This document shows, piece by piece, positions 58,563 to 64,000 of a DNA stretch of 64,000 nucleotides. The translations under genes and the position numbers were made by a program. The DNA comes from an uncultured Pseudomonadota bacterium (GTDB taxonomy: Bacteria > Pseudomonadota > Gammaproteobacteria > Burkholderiales > SG8-39). Each line of letters opens with the position of its first letter. Positions within the stretch are counted from its first letter, which is position 1. The stretch covers positions 1 through 64,000 of the forward strand of contig CAIVVS010000269.1 in NCBI GenBank assembly GCA_903909415.1, in the 5' to 3' direction. Below the pieces are notes generated by a model that did not search any database, was not told the origin of the DNA, and was given only the letters and a program-made list of their open reading frames with translations.

Positions 58563-59330
58563 TCAGGCCGTGACGGAGAACCCGACACGCCCGAGATGCT
58601 GGATCTCGCACTCCACCCAGGTACCGGGCAGCAGGGCTTCGGCGGCGGTCGCCCCGCCCGCCATCACCGTCCAGCCCGGCTGCAGCGGCTCCCCGGCTTC
58701 GGCGGCAAAACGGGCGGCCGAGACCAGCGCGCGCAGCGGGTTGCCCAGGATCGCGGCGGTCGAGCCGATCAGCACCGGCTTGCCGTTGAAGTTCAGCGAC
58801 AGGCCCAGGTTGGAGAAGTCGAAGTCGGGGCTGTGCCACTGCCCGGTGACGAAGCCCGACGAGGAGGCGTTGTCCGCGACCACGTCGGTCAGCGAGAACT
58901 TGAACTTCTCGTAGCGCGAATCGATGATTTCCATCGCCGGGGCGATCGCCTCCACCGCCGACAGGGCCTGCATCGGGGTGATGTCGCCGACGAGCTCCTT
59001 CTTCAGCAGGAAGGCCACTTCCGGCTCGACGCGGGGGTGCACGTAGCGCGCCAGGCTGGTCGGGCCGCCGTCCTCGACCACCATGTCGCTGGTCAGCCGG
59101 CCCCAGATCATGTCGGACACGCCCATCTGCACGATCTTGGCGCGGCTGGTGAAGCCCATCTTCACGCCGACGCGGGTCGCGCCGCGCTCGATGCGCCGGG
59201 CTATTGCCAGGCGCTGCACCTCGTAGGCGTCCGCCAGCGAGATCTCGGTGTCCGCCGACAGTTGCGCGATGCCGCGCGCGGTGTGCGCCGCAACGTCCAC
59301 CCGCTCGGCCAGTTTTCTCAGGTCTGCCAT
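58563..59330 (-). CDS. 2-oxo-3-hexenedioate decarboxylase (DmpH type)
   Basis: This protein of about 255 residues has the vinylpyruvate hydratase/FAH-like fold. GVKMGFTSRAKIVQMGVSD and MEIIDSRYEKFKFSLTDVVA are closer to 4-oxalocrotonate decarboxylase DmpH than to the hydratase DmpE. It removes CO2 from the 2-oxo-3-hexenedioate formed in the oxalocrotonate branch and normally forms a complex with the hydratase encoded 23 bases upstream. ATG 59330 is chosen; an ATG at 59345 also exists. Confidence 0.82.
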   Translation of the reverse strand: MADLRKLAERVDVAAHTARGIAQLSADTEISLADAYEVQRLAIARRIERGATRVGVKMGFTSRAKIVQMGVSDMIWGRLTSDMVVEDGGPTSLARYVHPRVEPEVAFLLKKELVGDITPMQALSAVEAIAPAMEIIDSRYEKFKFSLTDVVADNASSSGFVTGQWHSPDFDFSNLGLSLNFNGKPVLIGSTAAILGNPLRALVSAARFAAEAGEPLQPGWTVMAGGATAAEALLPGTWVECEIQHLGRVGFSVTA

Positions 59331-59353
59331 CTCGTTTCCCCTCAATTGCCGAC

Positions 59354-60181
59354 TCAGTTGCCAAAGGACGTGCGCACCGAGCCCAGCCCGGAGATGCGCA
59401 CGTCGATGACGTCACCGGCCGCGACCGCGGCCATCGGCCCGAGCGCGCCGCTCATGATCACGTCGCCTGCCTTCAGCGGCGCACCGTTGGCCGCCATGGT
59501 CTGCGCCAGCCACAGTGCCGCGTTCAGCGGGTTGCCCAGGCAGGCGATGCCCGCGCCCAGCGACACCTGGTCGCCGCGCCGCTCCATCACCATGCCGCAC
59601 AGGCGCAGGTCCAGGCCGACCAGCTTCTTCGGGTCGTTGCCCAGCACGAACAGGCCCGACGACGCGTTGTCCGCGATGGTGTCGGTGATGCGGATGTTCC
59701 AGTTCTCGATGCGGCTGCCGACGATCTCGATGGCCGGCACCACGTAGGCGACCGCCGCCATCAGCTCGGACATCACCACGTCGGCGTGCTTCAGGTCGCG
59801 CTCCAGCACCAGGGCGATCTCGGCCTCGACCTTGGGCTGCATCAGGCGCGCCATCGGCACTTCCTCGCCGTCGGGTACGGCCATGTCTGCATAGAGCATG
59901 CCGTAGTCGGGCTGGTCCACGCCCAGTTGCTTCTGCACCGACTTGGAAGTCAGGCCGATCTTGCGTCCCACCAGGCGCCGGCCGTGCTTGAGCCAGTACT
60001 GGGTGTTCGCGTTCTGGATCGCGTACGCTGCGGCGAGGTCGCCCGCCGGGATGTCGTCGCGGATGGGCGTGGTCGCCACGCCGGTTTCGCCGGCCTTGCG
60101 GATGCGCTCGGCCAGTGCTCGCACCTGCGCCGCGCCCACTTTCGCCGGGCCGGCCTTCGTGCCGGCCTGTTTTGCCTTAGC
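59354..60181 (-). CDS. 2-oxopent-4-enoate hydratase (DmpE type)
   Basis: This protein of about 275 residues has [34 protein letters not shown] and [20 protein letters not shown]. The 'LGVDQPDYG' and 'IVDSRI..W' pattern matches DmpE/MhpD hydratases. It adds water to 2-oxopent-4-enoate to give 4-hydroxy-2-oxovalerate, substrate of the aldolase below. ATG 60181 gives an Ala/Lys-rich start ([17 protein letters not shown]). The FAH-family gene lies 78 bases upstream. Confidence 0.85.
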   Translation of the reverse strand, partial: AKAKQAGTKAGPAKVGAAQVRALAERIRKAGETGVATTPIRDDIPAGDLAAAYAIQNANTQYWLKHGRRLVGRKIGLTSKSVQKQLGVDQPDYGMLYADMAVPDGEEVPMARLMQPKVEAEIALVLERDLKHADVVMSELMAAVAYVVPAIEIVGSRIENWNIRITDTIADNASSGLFVLGNDPKKLVGLDLRLCGMVMERRGDQVSLGAGIACLGNPLNAALWLAQTMAANGAPLKAGDVIMSGALGPMAAVAAGDVIDVRISGLGSVRTSFGN

Positions 60182-60259
60182 CATGTCTTGGGTTCCTTGT
60201 TGCCGTGCCGGGACGGGCCGGCGGCCCGCCCCGAGCGCGCGTTTGCGTGCCTGCGGCAC

Positions 60260-61192
60260 TCACACCATCTTGTTGCTGATCTCGCCGATCTTCTCGATCC
60301 ACATCTTGACGGTCTCGCCGCGCTTGAGGAAGCGGTTGCGCGGCGTACCCACGCCCGCGGGCGTGCCGGTCAGCACCAGGTCGCCCGGGTGCAGCGTCAC
60401 GCGCGAGGACAGCATCGCGATCTGCTCGGCGGTGTCGAAGATCATCTTGCCGCTGTTGGAATCCTGCATCAGCTCGTCCCCGACCCACAGCTTCATGTCC
60501 AGGTCGTGCGGGTTGCGGATCTGCGAGGCCGGGACGATCCACGGGCCCAGCGGGCAGGAGCCTTCCCAGCTCTTGTGGCTGGTCCAGTCCCAGAAAAACG
60601 GGGAATGCGGCGGGTTCTTGGTGCGCCGCCCGGCGTCGCGCGCCGACAGGTCGTTGGCGATGGTGTAACCGGCGACGTAGGACAGCGCCTTGTCCACCGG
60701 CACGTTGCGCGCCGGCTTGCCGATGACCGCGGCCAGTTCGATCTCCCAGTCGACGTTTTTCGCGAACGCGGGCAGCGTGACCTCGGCGCCCGGGCCGACG
60801 ACCGGGCTGCGGGAGGCCTTGATGAAGTGCCAGGGCTTCTCCCCCAGCTGCTTCATGGTCTTGCCCGGCTTGTCGCCGTGCGCGCGCGCCATCTCCGCCA
60901 TGTGGTCGGTGTAGTTCGCCCCGGCGCAATAGATGGTGCCCGGGTACAGCAGGGGCGCGAGCAGCGTCACCTTCTTCAACGCCACGCCCTTGGCCCGGCT
61001 CTTCCCGGACTCGATCTTCTTCGCCACCTCGGCGAAGGCGCGGTTGGCCTTGGACCAGTCCGCGAGCGCACCCACGGTCGTGGACCAGGCCGCCACGCCG
61101 GTGAGCTTGGCGGCGTCATACACCTGGTCGCCGACCAGGATGCCGGCGCGGCCTTCCTTGCCGGACTTGTAGCTGAGCAGTCTGTAGGCCAT
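60260..61192 (-). CDS. Fumarylacetoacetate hydrolase family protein
   Basis: This 310-residue protein has the FAH fold: YCAGANYTDHMAEMARAHG, then EKPWHFIKASRSPVVGPGA, the metal-binding VDWEIELAAVIGK (Glu-x-Glu) and LSARDAGRR, and LVLTGTPAGVG. Functions include isomerases, decarboxylases and hydrolases of acylpyruvates such as fumarylpyruvate or hydroxymuconic derivatives. In this operon it may open or isomerise a ring-cleavage product before the DmpH/DmpE steps. The specific substrate cannot be read from sequence. Confidence 0.85.
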   Translation of the reverse strand: MAYRLLSYKSGKEGRAGILVGDQVYDAAKLTGVAAWSTTVGALADWSKANRAFAEVAKKIESGKSRAKGVALKKVTLLAPLLYPGTIYCAGANYTDHMAEMARAHGDKPGKTMKQLGEKPWHFIKASRSPVVGPGAEVTLPAFAKNVDWEIELAAVIGKPARNVPVDKALSYVAGYTIANDLSARDAGRRTKNPPHSPFFWDWTSHKSWEGSCPLGPWIVPASQIRNPHDLDMKLWVGDELMQDSNSGKMIFDTAEQIAMLSSRVTLHPGDLVLTGTPAGVGTPRNRFLKRGETVKMWIEKIGEISNKMV

Positions 61193-61194
61193 GG

Positions 61195-61752
61195 TTACAC
61201 CAGCGCTTTCTTGACCTTGCCGATCCAGGCCTCGAACGCGGTCATCTGCGTGGCCAGGATCTTGCGGGTCGCTTCGTCAGTGAGCTTGCCGTCGGCGTCG
61301 AACTTGGTCTGCGCCATGCCGATGAACACCTCCGGCTTGCCCAGCAGCATCGCGTCGATGCAGCTCAGGCTCTTGCGCAGGTCGTACTGCGCGCGCGCGC
61401 CGCCCAGCGGGCCGGCGGTGGCCGACAGGATCGCCACCGGCTTGCCGGCGTACGGCTGGGGCGTCATCTTGGACACCCAGTCGATCGAGTTCTTGAGCGT
61501 GCCGGGAATGGTCCAGTTGTACTCCGGGCAGGCGATCAGGATGCCGTCGGCGGCGAGGATGGCGTCGCGGAACTTCACCGCGGCGGCCGGGGCGCCCGCG
61601 TCCAGCACGTCGCCGTTGAACAACGGCAGGTCGGCGATTGAGGTGATCTCGAGGGTCATGCCGGCGGGCATGACTTCGGCGGCGGCCTTCAGCGCCGACA
61701 GGTTGAAGGACTTCGCGCGCAGGCTGCCGCAGATGCCTAGGATCTTGCTCAT
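61195..61752 (-). CDS. NAD(P)H-dependent FMN reductase
   Basis: This 185-residue flavodoxin-like protein has the FMN phosphate loop GSLRAKSFNLSAL, followed by CPEYNWTIPGTLKNSIDWVS and LSATAGPLGGARAQYDLRK. It belongs to the ChrR/MdaB-like NADPH:FMN reductases. It is the first gene of the meta-cleavage operon and may feed reduced flavin to an oxygenase encoded elsewhere or serve detoxification. It ends 3 bases before the FAH gene begins. Confidence 0.85.
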   Translation of the reverse strand: MSKILGICGSLRAKSFNLSALKAAAEVMPAGMTLEITSIADLPLFNGDVLDAGAPAAAVKFRDAILAADGILIACPEYNWTIPGTLKNSIDWVSKMTPQPYAGKPVAILSATAGPLGGARAQYDLRKSLSCIDAMLLGKPEVFIGMAQTKFDADGKLTDEATRKILATQMTAFEAWIGKVKKALV

Positions 61753-61897
61753 TGACGTCGTTTCCTGTGTTGGGGATTGGGGAAGTGCTTGCCGGACGCA
61801 AGGATGCTCACGCCGCCCGGTGCCGGACAATCGCGCATTTTACGGTGAATCGGCGGCGGACCGGAGCCCGGCCCGCCGCCAGTCCACTGCCCGTCGG

Positions 61898-64000
61898 TCA
61901 GGCCAGCGCCGCCTTCAGCCGCGCCGGGCTGAAGGGCACGCTCCGAAGCCGCGCGCCGGTGGCGTCGAAGATCGCGTTCGCCACGGCCGGCATGACCGGC
62001 GATGCGGCCGGCTCGCCGCCGCCCAGCGAGGGCAGTTCGGGCCGGTTGATCAGTTCGATCACGATCTCGTCGGGCATGTCGGAGAAGCGCAGGATGGGGT
62101 ACGCGTTCCAGTCCGGCGCGAGCAGCCGGCCCGAATCGAAGCGCAGGTCCTCGACGAGCGCGCGGCTCAGCGTCTGCACCACCGCCCCTTCGATCTGGTT
62201 GCGCAACCCGTCGGGATTGACGATCAGTCCGGCGTCGTGCGCCACATAGACCCTGGGCACCCTGACCTTCCCGGTGGCGCGGGCGACCTCGACGTCCACC
62301 ACGATGGCGGCGTACGAGCTGTAGTTGTCGTACTGCACGAAGGCCACGCCGCGCCCCTGTCCGCGCTTCTCCCTGGCGGCGGGACGGGCCTCCCACCTGG
62401 ACACGCGCGCCACCGCCTCCAGTACCGCGATCGCGCGCGCATCCTTCAGGTGGCGGAGGCGGAAGGCGATCGGGTCCGCGCCCGCGAGCGCCGCCATCTC
62501 GTCGATGAAGGACTCGTTGGCGAAGGAGTTCTGCGGCGAACCCAGGCCGCGCAGCGAGGACACCCGGATGGGTGACTTCTCCAGGAGGTGCAGCGCCACC
62601 CGCTTGTTCGGGAATACATAGGTCGGGCGCGCATTGCGGTCGGGGCCGACCACGTTGTGGCGCTCGGCCAGGCCGGTTTCCAGGCCCGGGATGATGTTCC
62701 CCGCCGCGCCGAAACTCGGGCGGCCGCTGTGGTTGGGACTCCATACCTGGTAGTCCCAGGCCGTGATCGCGCCCTGCGCGTCCAGTCCCGCGGCCAGCTC
62801 GAAGGCCATGGCCACGCCCTTGGGTTCGTGCAGGTGCTCGTCGTCCCGCATCCACTGCACGCGCACCGGCTTGCCGACCGCCTGCGACAGCAGCGCCGCA
62901 TCGCCGGTGCAGTCGTCCGCGCCGTTGTGCCCGTAGCAGCCCGAGCCCTCCATCCAGACCAGGCGCACCTTGTCCCTGGGCAGCCCGATCAGGGTCGCCA
63001 CGCTGTCGCGCAACGGAAACGAGGACTGGGTCGGCGACCACAGCGTCGCGCCATTCGGGCCGACGTTGGCGACGGCGCAGGACGGCCCGATGGAGGCGTG
63101 CAACTGGTGGGGAACGTAGTAGCTGGCGCGGTGGCGCTTGCTGGCCGCCGCCATCGCGTCGGCCGGCTTGCCTTCATTCTGCAGCACACGCTCGGTCGAC
63201 TTCATCTGGCGCAGCGCGTTGGGGAGCGATGCCATGTCCGGCACGGCGGGTCCCGGCGTCCATTCCACCTTGAGCGTGCGCGCCGCGCGGATCGCCGCAT
63301 GCTCGGTATCGGCGACAACCCCGACGAAGTTGTCCTTGCGCACCACGCGAACGTTCCCCGGCAGCTTCGCCACCGAAGCTGCATCGACCTTCGCCACCCT
63401 GGCGCCGATCATGGACGAGCGCACCACGCGGCCGTGCAACATGCCCTCGACGCGCATGTTCTGCACGAACGGATGGCTGCCGTACACCTTGGCGGGTATG
63501 TCCACCCGCGGGATCGACTTGCCGATCACCTTCTGTTGCGCGGCGGCCTTGGGCCGGACCTTGCGCTCGAGCTTTTTCTCGAACTTCCGGCCACCCACCA
63601 GCTCCGCATAGCCCACCTGCCGGCCGCCGCCGGCGCTGACCATGCCGTCCTGGACCGAGAGCTGGTCCGCCGGCACGCCCAGCCTGGCCGAGGCCATGGC
63701 CAGCAGCGTGGCGCGCGCCTCGGCCGCGGCCTGGCGCAACTGCGGGCCGGCGCGGTAGATGGTCAGGCTGCCCACCGTCGGGCCCTGGTCCGGGCACAGC
63801 TGCGTGTCGCCCATCACCATGCTGATGCGCTCGAACGCCACGTCCAGTTCATCCGCGGCCAGCTGGGCCATCGCGGTTTCGATGCCGGTGCCGAGCTCGA
63901 CCTTGCCGATGAACACGTTGATGCGCCCGTCGGCCGCGACCGACAGGAAGGCATCGACCTGCTCCAGCGCCGGGTTGGCCGGCGCCTGGCCGGTGGCATC
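61898..64000 (-). CDS. Xanthine dehydrogenase-family molybdenum hydroxylase large subunit, partial
   Basis: About 700 residues are visible; the N-terminus lies right of the window. The sequence matches the aldehyde oxidase/xanthine dehydrogenase molybdopterin subunits, in the isoquinoline oxidoreductase/nicotinate dehydrogenase-like group: FIGKVELGTGIETAMAQL, GSGCYGHNGADDCTGDAALL, RVSSLRGLGSPQNSFANE, and the late GGGEPAASP with the catalytic Glu. These enzymes hydroxylate N-heterocycles or aldehydes and need a [2Fe-2S] subunit, which is not in view. It precedes the FMN reductase by 145 bases on the same strand, and may or may not belong to that operon. Confidence 0.88.
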   Translation of the reverse strand, partial: DATGQAPANPALEQVDAFLSVAADGRINVFIGKVELGTGIETAMAQLAADELDVAFERISMVMGDTQLCPDQGPTVGSLTIYRAGPQLRQAAAEARATLLAMASARLGVPADQLSVQDGMVSAGGGRQVGYAELVGGRKFEKKLERKVRPKAAAQQKVIGKSIPRVDIPAKVYGSHPFVQNMRVEGMLHGRVVRSSMIGARVAKVDAASVAKLPGNVRVVRKDNFVGVVADTEHAAIRAARTLKVEWTPGPAVPDMASLPNALRQMKSTERVLQNEGKPADAMAAASKRHRASYYVPHQLHASIGPSCAVANVGPNGATLWSPTQSSFPLRDSVATLIGLPRDKVRLVWMEGSGCYGHNGADDCTGDAALLSQAVGKPVRVQWMRDDEHLHEPKGVAMAFELAAGLDAQGAITAWDYQVWSPNHSGRPSFGAAGNIIPGLETGLAERHNVVGPDRNARPTYVFPNKRVALHLLEKSPIRVSSLRGLGSPQNSFANESFIDEMAALAGADPIAFRLRHLKDARAIAVLEAVARVSRWEARPAAREKRGQGRGVAFVQYDNYSSYAAIVVDVEVARATGKVRVPRVYVAHDAGLIVNPDGLRNQIEGAVVQTLSRALVEDLRFDSGRLLAPDWNAYPILRFSDMPDEIVIELINRPELPSLGGGEPAASPVMPAVANAIFDATGARLRSVPFSPARLKAALA

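Overview
This 64 kb window is a GC-rich chromosomal segment from a betaproteobacterium, most likely order Burkholderiales and perhaps near Alcaligenaceae or Comamonadaceae. The placement is inferred from gene content: three stand-alone Bug-type (tripartite tricarboxylate) receptors, a compact sdhCDAB-sdhE-gltA-odhA-odhB-lpdA-zapE block, a neighbouring mdh-citE-like-prpB-prpC-prpD-acnA block, and many carboxylic-acid and aromatic-acid catabolic operons. Genes are densely packed, often with ATGA or TGATG stop/start overlaps. I found no rRNA, tRNA, CRISPR array, insertion sequence or phage gene.

Left part (1-18.3 kb): the end of a class I fumarase and a Rieske oxygenase are followed by a minus-strand hydantoinase/oxoprolinase operon (hyuA, hyuB, NMT1-type receptor). 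Its hyuB carries an in-frame amber codon and is annotated as a pseudogene. Next come a small membrane protein, a Bug receptor, a di-haem peroxidase with a YtkA-like partner, a VOC protein, a gentisate 1,2-dioxygenase/amidohydrolase pair, two more Bug receptors around a class II aldolase, and a coupled trio (PQQ-type sugar dehydrogenase, TfpX/TfpZ-like membrane protein, M14 carboxypeptidase).

Middle (18.3-26.4 kb): a nine-gene minus-strand operon with a divergent IclR regulator is the strongest candidate for an undescribed system. It encodes a class II aldolase, a complete TRAP transporter whose DctP is far from DctQM, an alpha/beta hydrolase, an AbrB-like protein, a transglutaminase-like protein and two haem-oxygenase-like diiron oxidase (HDO) homologues. 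One HDO keeps all six expected metal ligands; the other has lost three.

Then follow a TPR-methyltransferase fusion, a bacterial SET protein, a GlcG/HbpS protein, and an acuI-prpE pair that could activate acrylate or propionate.

Right part (33-64 kb): the 2-oxoglutarate dehydrogenase, citrate synthase and succinate dehydrogenase genes run leftwards. The malate dehydrogenase, methylcitrate-cycle and aconitase genes run rightwards. An alpha-1,2-fucosyltransferase-like gene sits between the two blocks. PrpE, AcuI, PrpC, PrpD, AcnA and PrpB together could carry propionyl-CoA to pyruvate and succinate, which the neighbouring Sdh, Mdh and GltA would process further. The last operon (56.4-61.8 kb, minus) encodes a lower meta-cleavage pathway (hydratase, decarboxylase, acetylating aldehyde dehydrogenase, hydroxy-oxovalerate aldolase) with an FAH-family hydrolase and an FMN reductase. 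A truncated molybdenum hydroxylase large subunit lies at the right edge.
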